Part shown: piece after piece, positions 52,971-64,000 of the stretch
Layout: every line of letters begins with the position of its first letter
Numbering within the stretch: the first letter of the stretch is position 1
Assembly (NCBI RefSeq): GCF_018139145.2
Contig: NC_059481.1
Location: 10,528,368-10,592,367, forward strand
From: Gymnogyps californianus
Taxonomy: Eukaryota; Chordata; Aves; Accipitriformes; Cathartidae
Direction: 5' to 3'
DNA length: 64,000 nucleotides
The notes under the pieces: model-generated
What the model was told of the DNA's origin: nothing
What the model saw: only the letters and a program-made list of their open reading frames with translations
Databases searched by the model: none
Program-made: the position numbers and the translations under genes

Positions 52971-54959
52971 GTGAGTTTGAAGATGCAGCTCTATTAAATA
53001 ATCTCTCCCTCTACCTCCCTCTGTCTCATAGGTCTTAGGGTGTGCTGATGCTTCTTGGGATCCCTTGTGATTTTGAGACAGGTGCAGCTGATTGTGACTT
53101 ACAGTTTGGAGCAAATATACCCTAATTACGAATATATTTTGGGCCATAATTTCAGGGAGCTCAGTTCTTATGTGGTGCCAAAACCAAAACTCATGTTTTT
53201 CAAAACAGATTTAACATGCTGGATGCTGAGAACCTTTGAAAATCTTTTACTGGGCTTTTTGGTCATGTGCCACATTGTCTGACTCAAAGCAAAAGTGCGA
53301 GTTCAGTGCCCAGAAAACTTGGTTCCAGTTATCAATGGGCTAAACATAAAATATCCATGTGTATGTGCCAGAATTAAATTAAAAGTATGCAGATCAGTAT
53401 GGCTGGAGAACTCTATTCTTCTTTGTTACTTTCCACTCAACAGATTTAACAGGTGTTTTCTCAAGATGGTTATGTCCCCAGTCACTGCTTTATATATGAC
53501 AGATTGTCCCTCAGACTATACATAGGAGCCAAGGGGAACTTTTTTGACACTTTAGTACTCAGTTTTTATCTACTTGCCAGCCTGTACCACTTTGCTAGTG
53601 AGTAGTGGTATTCTTCTTTTGCCTGGGGCTTCCAGGAGGTCTGTGTGGATGACGCTTTTTTTGTGTTACTGTAGGATGGCCTGGAATATAAATTGGCTCT
53701 CAGGGAGCATAAATTCTTTGTATCAGGGTCCCCTGCCAATTCTTGAAGATGAACCAGCCACATCTCTGGGGTGCTCAGGGTTCTGATGAAATCACCAAAA
53801 ATGCCTGGGCTTTGTCCACCGCCTTGGATGGTTGTCAGTCCCCTAACCAAGATGTTAGCACAGTGTCTGTGCAGTGCCATGAGCTAGTCATGCTGCTAAG
53901 TGAGAATCAGGGAATTCAGAGAATGTTTGACTTGGATATTCATAATTTCTCTGTAACCTTCCCCAAGCAAGCTATGTCAAGCTATGGGTAGGAATAGGAA
54001 TGGTTATTCATCCTGCTGTTCAGAATGCAAATCTGCTTGGCATGTGTTCGTGGTACAGGCTGCAATCCAATCTTCTGCAATTCATGCAAGAGAACCCCTG
54101 CCCAGGTATCTTTTTAATTTGAACTTCATTTCTGATTTTGCAAACAGACAGACCCCTGTTAGGGGTACTCTCATACTACTCCTATCAATCAACCGTGTAT
54201 ATTAACTTATGAATTTTAAAGAAAGCTAAGACAAAAGTGATTTTTATCATATTCTATGTAGAAATAGAGGTTGGCTTAGAATCATGAGTTCAACAGAAAG
54301 AGGGAAATCCATACCAATACATTTAAAACATCAAAGACATGTTTTCATAGTTTTCTTTGTCTATTAGGGTATTCTGTGGTTAGAAGGATATACTGCAGTA
54401 TGTTAGGTATTTGTGGTCCTGATACTTCTTTAAAAGCAAAGCTCCCAAAACTCTCAGATATTGGACTTTCAAAGTTCTCTTCAGTAGGTCTGACATTGGG
54501 ATCAGTGGAGCTGAAGAAATTGATACTTTTTTTTTTTTACCACTCTGTTGATTTTAAATTTGATTTAAAATTTATTTAAAACTAAATGGCTATTTAGTAA
54601 TATGCCATGAGGTTTAGTCATGAAGAGATGGATTAGACAAAGATTAGGGTAGATGAGACAGTCAAAAGCTGAAAATAACTCAGTCTGTCCCATGTTTTTG
54701 TAATTTATCACATGCTGATATGGGAGCTTTGCTCCTGTAAAGCCTAACATTTGGACGTCTCACTGTAACATAATTCACCCAAAGATGGTATCTGAAACGA
54801 AAATCTATTGCCATAACAAAAACAAGCTGGTGTTTATTACCGAAAACATTATTACAAATAAGCAAATATCCCTAGGTCTGCTTCCTGAGGTTATTTCAAA
54901 CATGAATGAGCTTATTGAGGCTATTCCCTGATATTTTTCCCTTTTTCTTTTTCAAAAAG
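52971..54959 (+). other. MYO5A: MYO5A intron 15
   Basis: A 1989-bp intron. The segment 53566-53991 is open in frames on both strands, but I recognise no product. The acceptor is TTTTTCTTTTTCAAAAAG, with a run of A between the pyrimidine tract and AG. Confidence 0.87.
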
Positions 54960-55057
54960 TTTCGAAACTCTCTTCATCTGCTGATGGAAACCCTGAACGC
55001 TACAACTCCACACTACGTGCGCTGTATTAAACCTAACGACTTCAAGTTTCCGTTCAC
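54960..55057 (+). CDS. MYO5A: MYO5A exon 16 (residues 639-671)
   Basis: Codes for [20 protein letters not shown] then [12 protein letters not shown] and two bases of Thr671. It includes the HYVRCIKPN motif found in nearly all myosins, near the SH region. The exon is 98 bp with donor AC|GTAAGC. Confidence 0.97.
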
Positions 55058-56034
<977 letters not shown>

Positions 56035-57555
56035 GTACTAGCCTTAGTGCTGAGAGCATTTGGAATCTGAAGGAGTAAAGATAGCAGCCCTTGCTCCCTC
56101 ATAGCCACACTATTTTAGTACTTCTACAAAGTACTAAACCACCAATATTAGCACAGGAACTGTAGAATTTCCCAGTGTATCACAGGAAAGGAAGACAGTG
56201 ATTTTAAGTGTGGGTGGGTTGAGGGTGAGCCTTACCTTGCTTAACGGCAAGATGTATTAACCACACTTTACGTAAGGTATAGTTATCTGGAGGTTTTCTA
56301 ATGTGGAGGTGTTTCTGTCTGTGTATGTGTTTGTGTCTTTCACGCTGCTCCTCTCAGCTCCTGTGCTGAAGTCAACCTTTTTCACTCCTTTCGTCCTTGT
56401 GACGTTGTCTCCCTGCTTAGCACTGCGGCTGCCCTCGTACCTTGGCAGCCTCTTGCTTTGCCTCCTACCTCCAGTTACAGCCCTACATTCCCAGGCTGCA
56501 CCATCCACACCACTGGCGTTGCACTTGAACTGATGTGTTTCTTGGGATTTCTTAAGGACCGATGAACAGCAGAGGGCAGGCAGGCTCCAAAGAGACAGTT
56601 CCAGCCAGTTCTCAGTAGAAGGTGGTTGATTGAGACTTACTCAGAAGTGTCAGTTAGGAAGAGAAAGAGACAAAGTTTACTGAAGATATAAAAGCAAGAA
56701 AGCTTACCTTGCTGAAGTGCAATGCCAATGTTAGGATGTTTATGGAAACAAAAAAATAAATACTGTGCAGGCAGGTTGGGGCTTGGCTTTTTAAATTCTG
56801 TGTCATTGGGTGGACTTAACTAAAATCTTCTGGTTTATATGCGTGTGTCTGTATTTATAGTGTTAATGTATAGTGTGAAATGTATCCTAAGCTGTAGCTC
56901 TTTTGACTGCTGTTCCTTTTAACTTCACATCAAACAATCAACAAAATTAATTTTTTTCAATGTACCTTTGTATATTCTCAGTTTTTTCCCTCCAAGGAGT
57001 CCTACAGCCTATAGAGATAGAATATTATTCTCTTTCTGGTTTAGTTCTGAGATTTCAGATACGTTTGAGCAGCAGCGAGATGGTTTGTTCTGGCTTAGTC
57101 CTGATGCAGTAAACGATGCGTACATGTTTGAAGCCCCAGATGTTTTGTTTGTACTGTGTAATATGGTTGAAGATGGACCGTTCAGAGGTGTCATCTACAA
57201 TTTAAGCAGGAAATTGTACATGTGCATTGCCTGTATTGCTTTCATCCTCTGGGCCCCTTCGTCACCTCCTGTAGCCTTCCACATCTCTCATAATCTTTGT
57301 GGCATTCTTGTCTAAGCAAAAATCTCACGTTACTCCTTTAGGCCATGCTTGTGGCCTTATTGTATTAATTTGTTAACAGAATCATACAGAGAAAATGCTC
57401 TCCTCCACTACTTAATTTAAGTCTAGGTTTACTTGAAATATTACACAGATAATTTTGCCTCTTTACTAACTGTACTTTCATTTAGCCCTTCATGCCATTT
57501 TTTATCCACTAACATTTAATGCTGTAACTGATCCTCTTTTTACCTCTGAAAATAG
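56035..57555 (+). other. MYO5A: MYO5A intron 18
   Basis: A 1521-bp intron between converter exons. The segment 57000-57200 is open on both strands and has a coding-like amino-acid mix, but I recognise no protein. The acceptor is CTGAAAATAG, which has a poor pyrimidine tract immediately before it. Confidence 0.87.
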
Positions 57556-57767
57556 GACAAGGATAAGTACCAGTTTGGTAAGACAAAAATATTTTTCCGG
57601 GCTGGTCAAGTAGCCTATCTGGAAAAAATAAGGGCAGATAAGTTGAGAGCTGCCTGTATCCGCATCCAAAAGACGATCCGAGGCTGGCTGATGCGAAAGA
57701 AGTACGTGCGTATGAGGAAGGCTGCCATCACCATTCAGAGATATGTCAGAGGGTACCAAGCACGATG
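57556..57767 (+). CDS. MYO5A: MYO5A exon 19 (residues 737-807), converter end, IQ1-IQ2
   Basis: Codes for [20 protein letters not shown], the end of the converter, then IQ1 ([19 protein letters not shown], from residue 768) and IQ2 ([15 protein letters not shown], from residue 792). IQ motifs bind calmodulin or light chains along the lever arm. The exon is 212 bp with donor TG|GTAAGC, and the split codon completes Cys807 with exon 20. Confidence 0.98.
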
Positions 57768-58728
57768 GTAAGCAATGCTCGTGGGAAAACCCACACTAGC
57801 CTCAATTCAGATCCCTTTAAGTAGGACATTTAAACGTGATACGTTTGTTCTCTCCTTCCTATACTGGCTGAGAGGAAACGATTTTCCAGGGAAATGAAGG
57901 AAATTGAATATAATGAGTGTGTCTGTCCTGCCTGTTTTTGACCTTCCTGAAAGGACAGTAGCACCCTGGCTGTATGATGCTTAGAACAGTATGTCGTTAG
58001 TGGGAGCAGAGTCCAGGTAGTACTAGGAGATATGTTGCAGATGAGGGAAAGCAGGACTCTTGGTTGAGTCCTTATTGCCGAGTTTCCATGTGCCCTCCCA
58101 GCTGGGTGTATCTGTCCTTCTGGAGAAGCCATTCTTCATCCAGGGTGCAGCTGTGAAGGGAGATACATCAGCCAAAGTCATTCGCTTGGATTGACTTCTA
58201 AGGGATGGCTATGGATGGGCCAGAGAAAAGGGTAGGAGCACAGGTGGTATCGTTCAAAGACAAGGTGGTTATGAAGACCATAAGAATCAGCCTTCAGAAA
58301 GAGGCTTATGTCAGGATGCTTTGTAATTGTCTTGCTGAGAGGGCCAAGAACGAGCAAACATTTTCTACAGGTTGAGGTTAGGAGAGGAAATCTGGAAGGT
58401 GGCATAGTGGAAATAGCTTTAAAGCTGGAGAAAAGGTGATGAGAAATTAAGCTGAATTCATCTTGTCAGATCTGTAGCACAGTTCTCAGAGGAAGTAAAA
58501 ATATTTCCTGGAAAACCTTGAAAGGTTTCTGTTCATTTGTCATTCTGTTGTACCGCCATACGGTAGAAGAGCAAGTAAATATGCTGTATCACTGGCAACA
58601 TTAGGAAGAAACTGAAGCAGAAAATGTAGCTCTTGAGAACAAGAGTAAAGTTATAGGATGTCAAAAAAATAATATTCAAGCACTGGAAAGTAATTACAGG
58701 TATTATTTGTAATCTTTTTCTTGCTTAG
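57768..58728 (+). other. MYO5A: MYO5A intron 19
   Basis: Noncoding intron of 961 bp ending in TTTTTCTTGCTTAG. Minus-strand open frames at 57830-58132 and 58178-58405 look like chance. Confidence 0.92.
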
Positions 58729-58885
58729 CTATGCCAAATTCCTGCGAAGAACACGGGCTGCCATCACTATTCAGAAGTTCCAGCGTATGTATGTGGTCCG
58801 CAAAAGATACCAATGCATGCGAGCTGCTACTATTGCTCTTCAGGCTCTCTTAAGAGGTTACATGGCCAGGAACAAGTACCAAATG
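58729..58885 (+). CDS. MYO5A: MYO5A exon 20 (residues 807-859), IQ3-IQ4
   Basis: Codes for [40 protein letters not shown] and [13 protein letters not shown]. It holds IQ3 ([18 protein letters not shown]) and IQ4 ([19 protein letters not shown]). The exon is 157 bp with donor ATG|GTAAGC. It ends in phase 0 between IQ4 and IQ5. Confidence 0.98.
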
Positions 58886-61800
58886 GTAAGCAATCATAAT
58901 GTTTTACTTCTTCACTCTAGCTTTATTTCCACATACCTCCAGGATGAAGCTGTTCTGTGGTGTCCCCTTGGGAATCTGAAATGTTTGTGTGCATGCTGTT
59001 ATGCATAATGCTCAAACAAAATATCACAGCATGGATTGAAGCACAGCACCTGGAAATTAGAAAGACCTGATACTGCAATCAATGAACTTGTCATTTTAGA
59101 TATTCACATTGTCATCTAATATGGATGCACCTAGACTTTCAGTGCAGTCAGTGGAGAATCTAACAGGGATTTACAGCATTTCTCTTGAGAGGACTTTTTC
59201 ATATGTTATATAGAATGTCGAGGCACTTAAAATAAATGCTGAATATGGGCTTGTGTGAATGTGCCTCCATGAGTCCAAATCAGTATTGGTCACATCAGTA
59301 TACATGTGATGCACTACTATTCCTATTCCATCTCTAATTTCAGCGATTCTGACATGGCTGATGGAATATGATGGAGGAGATTAATGTTAGCAAAGAGATA
59401 CTCACAAAAATAGGAGATTAAAACTTAAGCATGGGGGGGGGTTGTTTGTTTGGTTTTTTTAATGTATTGATGTTGGTTTTGTTTTAGAGAGAAATTGATA
59501 TAACCCTGTCCTAGTGATATTGATAATATTTTCCTGATTAGACTTGATAAAAAATAAAAATGCAGTTGAGAAATTAGAATTTGCTCTTCAGTGGTTACAG
59601 GGCTGGAAAAAGAATTATAATTCAAATGGTTAGACTAGAAAATACCAACATGTTTCATGGCACTTTTGTCTACATGAATTGTTCTAACTAGGCTCAAAAG
59701 TCAGCCTATATTTCACCGAAAAGTTAGCCGAGAGTTCTATTTTTTTTCCCAAGCAGGTAGATATTGGAGGCATATAACCAAAAGCCAACTGGTGCTTATG
59801 TTCCACGTGTTTCTCTTTTACATCTGAAGTTTCTGTGTATTTTTCATTTGTATTAAAGTTGCCTACGCAGTCACATGTGAATGTGCCTAAATTACAACGT
59901 TCTAACATAAACTAACCAGGAAGTTTGAAAACAAGTAATCCCTGATAAGAATTTCTAAGTAGTAAGATCCCCATGCTTGACTTGGCTGTTCTTTTGTGTG
60001 GGTATCTACTTGCCTTTTTATTGGAATTCTTAGCATTTTCGTTATTACAAACCATATTTTATGTTGTGAGACTATATAAGATGTTTTTAACAGTGATCTG
60101 ACAGATGTGACAAAGTGAGACACGGGTCACAGCAATATGTGGACTAAAAGCCATCCTTAGGAAAATGGGAGATGATTCTGTATGCCTGAAGTTGGTTGCG
60201 TGAGTGGTACACACCCCATCTGTCCTGTAGCACAGAGTTTTATAAACCTGTTATATTCCCTTTTAATAGAGATGGCAGATTTCTGGAGGGGCCCCCATAA
60301 GAGGTGGTCAGACTTGCTTGTCAGGGAGTATCCCCCTCGAGCAGTGAATTGTTCACCACAGTAAAACATGGAGTTCTGACAATGCACCTGCAGTGTGCTG
60401 CGTATATGTTGTCCTCCTAAGGTGGAATTTTATTAAAGCTGAGATTCAGAGATGGTCAGAGAGAGAAGCACAAGCTCTGCATGCCATGGGAAGGTAAACA
60501 CGGTTATTCTGAAGTTCATGATGATTGCAAGTGAGTGAAACCGAAAGGTTGCCCTATGACGGCACACTTGGGCTGAGCTCTGACTCTGTCAGTAATATAT
60601 GGTACACACGTTGTTCGTTAGGATTGTGAAAGGTACCTGTTGTTGTTGTTAGAAGAGTGGGCATGTGTTGCAGTCACATGACTAATACAAGGAATTTAAA
60701 ATGGTTGAATCATCTATTTCACACATCCTGAGGGAAGCTTCTGCCTGAGACATTGCGATGTACTTCTCAGCTTAACAAGGAGTGTAGTTCCTCCACAGCT
60801 TTTACATAAGCTTTCCTGGGAAATACCTGGTGAATTAAGTAACTTTTCTGATACTCTCACCTTACGTTGGAGTGTCCTGTTTCCTTACTGGACTGCATGG
60901 GTGTGAGAATTCACTGGCAGATGAGGACCATCCCTGCGCGATGGAGGTATTTTATGTGACTTGTTGCTTTCAAACTTGAGGTGAAAATGTTGTTGAAAGC
61001 TAGTTGTATCTGAGCTGTTCAGACACTCATCGGTAACCTGAAGGACTATTCCAGGAAATGTGTAAGAAGGAGGCAGGAATGCTAACTGCATGACATGCGG
61101 TCAGAAGGACTTTGGCTTTTGACTTTGCTGTACTTTTGAGAGAGCTATTTCCTTACCTCGGTGTGCTATTTAACCGAGTGCTGGTATTTCAAGTCTCATT
61201 TTTTCTTCAGTAGTAAATGCTAAGGGAGAAAGTTTGTGTATCTTATAATTTTGCCACTTTGCCAGTGAACCTTTTAAATTCATTGGTCTGGAAATGTAAC
61301 GCTTCTAACGTATTTCAGTTCATTTGCTAAGAAGTATAAAAGAAAATAAAATTGTTGTTACCCTACTAGTTTGTCTTATCAGCTTTGTGGTAAAGCAGTG
61401 TAAGAATGTAATCTTTAAACTACTAAATGCCAGAAGTAACATAAAATCTTAAATAGTTTTGTTCTTTAGAATCAACTGTTTAATTTGCAGAAGCTTTATT
61501 AAGTGAACTCTAAAGTTCTCGAGTCCTGGAAGCCTTGTGGGTTTGGGCATGCTCTTCGAGCATAGCTGTGGTCTGCTGGAATTCAGGTGCTCCAGACCAG
61601 GTGGATCTCTGATTGAATCAGTGGGTGAAGGATCTGAAAACAAGTAGTAGACTCTTCCTAGTGGAAGTCTCTGGCTAACACACTGGTGAAGGTTGCTGGC
61701 ATTCTTGACTGTTCTTCATTAAAAATTTTTTTTAAAAAAATTATTATGAAATATTTTTTTTTTTTACACCTCAAAGCTATGGTTGAAATTTCTGCCATGA

Positions 61801-62488
61801 AATAAGTTGGAATTATTACAATATAAAATTTCTGATTAGAATAAAGGGAGATTTTTCCATGCTAGCAAGTCTAAGATAGGTGAAAAAAGGAGAAGGGGAG
61901 GGGCGGGGGGGAAGGAAAACTGACTGGAACTTGTAGTTTGGTCAGCTAGACTGCGGCTGGTGTTTTTAACAGCTGCTACAAGGTACTCTGGGTTCTAGTG
62001 GGTACTAGCTGCATTGTGTATCAAGTGTGGTAATTTTAAACTGTATCCTATGCAGCACATGTCAATGATTCTAAGAGGTTTCAAGATAAAAGATGCGGTA
62101 AAAAAAAAAAGGATTGTATTTGTAATCTTGCCAACAGGTACCATATATTTTTGTAATTAGCTTGGATCTGACATCAACACAAAGGAATGCCTGGTTCTTC
62201 AGTGTGCCTCCAGTTCTTTCTTTCCATGTTTTTCCTTCTGATTCCTTTTCATTTTATTCCCTGTCATCTTCCTTATTCCTGTCTTCTTTTCCTCTTCTTT
62301 TTTGTTTAAATTAATTCCATATTCATTTCTTGTTACTCTTCACCAGAAGTTTCTCTTTTCAGGCTAAGGTATCTCTATGTACATCATCTTTACACCTCTC
62401 ATTATGGAGTCTGTTTAACTGAGCAGGTGTAGTTTGCCACTCTAATGTGTTTTTTCTGAACTGTGGTGGTGTTTTTTCTTAACTGTAG
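58886..62488 (+). other. MYO5A: MYO5A intron 20
   Basis: A 3603-bp AT-rich intron. It has short G and A homopolymers (59431-59440, 62101-62110), an A/T-rich block at 61720-61765 and a pyrimidine-rich stretch at about 62207-62310. No gene or recognised mobile element seen. The acceptor is TTCTTAACTGTAG. Confidence 0.88.
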
Positions 62489-62728
62489 ATGCTTCGGGAG
62501 CACAAGTCTATTATTATTCAGAAACATGTAAGAGGCTGGCTGGCTCGAGTGCACTACCGTAGGACCTTGAAGGCAGTTGTTTACTTGCAATGCTGTTACC
62601 GGCGCATGATGGCCAAGAGGGAGCTAAAGAAACTGAAGATAGAGGCCCGGTCTGTAGAACGCTACAAGAAGCTTCACATTGGCTTGGAGAACAAGATCAT
62701 GCAGCTGCAGCGAAAAATTGATGAGCAG
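62489..62728 (+). CDS. MYO5A: MYO5A exon 21 (residues 860-939), IQ5-IQ6 and start of rod
   Basis: Codes for [20 protein letters not shown] (IQ5), [20 protein letters not shown] (IQ6) and the first heptads of the rod, [20 protein letters not shown] then [10 protein letters not shown]. The exon is 240 bp, phase 0 at both ends. Its first codon is ATG, but this is an internal methionine. The donor is CAG|GTAAAA. Confidence 0.98.
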
Positions 62729-63263
62729 GTAAAAGCTCCCTGGCCTCAGGCAAAATGTTTAGAAATCTTGTATTTCCTTTCTCAGTAGCACTGCGGGCAT
62801 TCACAGAAGAATGCACTGAATTTTCATTGTAAGGTATCAGTTCTCTTTTCTGCTGAAGAACATTGATAGAAGAGAAAGGGAGGCCACAGTAGAACTGGAA
62901 CAGTAGAGCATCTGTTTGTGTGTCTCAGCAGCACTGAGAGAAAACATCTGCTCCCTTAACGTCAGTATTTCATTTGAAGCAAGTCAGTTGCTCTGTTTAA
63001 GGGGAAGGTGAGGTGATCATGTTTGATGTATGTGGGCTCCTTGTCTGATTTTAGTTTGGGTTGTTAATGTGCAGGCTTCGAGACTGGACTGTTCTGTCAC
63101 CTTGTTAAGCAATTCTGCAAAAACAGACTGAAACTTTTTAAATGGGGAAGCTGCTCTTTTGCAGCTTCTGGGTATATTCTATAGGGAATGAGAAGGAACT
63201 AGAAGGCTCCCTTAAACTAGAACTTCTCCAACAGCTGCTATGTCTGTGTTGTGTTTTGCAAAG
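62729..63263 (+). other. MYO5A: MYO5A intron 21
   Basis: Intron of 535 bp from GTAAAA to TTTTGCAAAG. Nothing else recognised. Confidence 0.93.
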
Positions 63264-63512
63264 AACAAAGAATACAAATCTCTGCTGGAGAAGCTGAGCA
63301 ACCTGGAGATCACGTACAGTACGGAGACAGAGAAGCTGCGGAGTGATGTGGAAAGGCTTCGGATGAGTGAGGAGGAGGCTAAGAACGCGACCAACCGTGT
63401 CCTCAGCCTTCAGGAGGAGATTGCTAAGCTCCGGAAGGAGCTGCACCAAACTCAGTCTGAGAAGCAGACCATTGAGGAATGGGCAGACAAATACAAACAT
63501 GAAACCGAGCAG
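63264..63512 (+). CDS. MYO5A: MYO5A exon 22 (residues 940-1022), coiled coil
   Basis: Codes for [60 protein letters not shown] and [20 protein letters not shown] then TEQ. Heptad-patterned, highly charged sequence of the dimerising coiled coil. The exon is 249 bp, phase 0. The donor is CAG|GCAAGT, a GC donor: the nearest GT lies four bases on and would shift the frame, and relatives continue with LVS after TEQ. The next exon is beyond the window, so the right boundary rests on the donor motif and homology. Confidence 0.94.
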
Positions 63513-64000
63513 GCAAGTATGCAGTCTCAGATGCGTGAGAAGATTTATAGGGGCCTGGTGTCCACTCAGGTTTTGCCCAGGCTTAATTGCTTTGGTTGTG
63601 TGGCTGATATTTTTACAGTATTTTTAAGCAATGTTATACTGGTACAATCCTAAATAGGCTTGATACCTAAATAACTACACCTATGGTAGAAGAATATACT
63701 AAATCTATATATTGTATGTAAATATATGTATTCAATCTATTCAGATTTTGATATTGAAAGTATTTGCAAATCCAAATACTTAAGCTTCCTCAATTAGTCA
63801 GAGGTAGCGCCTTCATAAAAAGAAATCATTTTGCCTACCTAGAGAGTGTAATCACATAGATATCAGAAATCTGTCCCATACGCAGTATTCAAAGGTACCT
63901 GCTTGCATGCTACCTAATTTAAACAATTAGCCTACTAAACACATGTATGTGTGCACAGTCTAGTTCAACAGGTTTTGGCTAACCCCTTATCTTTGCTTTA
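63513..64000 (+). other. MYO5A: MYO5A intron 22 (GC donor, incomplete)
   Basis: The intron starts GCAAGT and continues to the end of the window without an exon. AT-rich and featureless. The frame read on from exon 22 stays open for 46 codons to a stop at 63651; I do not take this as coding. Confidence 0.88.

Noticed and set aside
63138..63500. A 120-codon minus-strand open frame over exon 22
   Set aside because: Leucine-rich shadow of the coiled-coil exon, whose + strand matches myosin-Va residue for residue.

Overview
The window is vertebrate genomic DNA carrying the middle of one large gene, MYO5A (unconventional myosin-Va), on the + strand. It holds 21 consecutive coding exons, here called exons 2 to 22. 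They encode roughly residues 10 to 1022, assuming the usual nine-codon first exon, which lies outside the window. Exon boundaries come from conserved protein sequence plus splice sites. All 21 exons join in frame with no stop or frameshift, so the gene looks intact. A bird is the most likely source. The protein is close to the chicken myosin-Va I remember but not identical to it, intron 4 has two solo LTRs of a type I know from bird genomes, and intron 3 has an old CR1 tail.

Layout: 1-7622 is intron 1, noncoding apart from weak unexplained open stretches. Exons 2-5 (7623-32235) encode the start of the motor domain up to the P-loop; intron 4 is 16.8 kb and carries most of the recognisable repeats. 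Exons 6-18 (36400-56034) encode the rest of the catalytic motor: switch I, switch II, the relay and actin-binding elements, loop 2, the SH helices and the start of the converter. Exons 19-21 (57556-62728) encode the end of the converter and six IQ motifs. Exon 22 (63264-63512) encodes the start of the coiled-coil rod. The gene runs out of both ends of the window; the rest of the rod and the cargo-binding tail lie downstream.

The product is a two-headed processive actin motor. The ATPase head walks on actin, the six IQ motifs bind calmodulin or light chains to form the lever arm, and the coiled coil dimerises two heavy chains.

I found no second gene, no RNA gene and no new system that I can defend. 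The best points for a second look are: two GC-AG introns (3 and 22); two independently inserted sense-strand solo LTRs 451 bp apart, one keeping an intact CRE, TATA box and poly(A) signal; a 15-bp-stem inverted repeat in intron 5; a weak splice donor after exon 18; and a few intronic stretches that look coding but match nothing I know.
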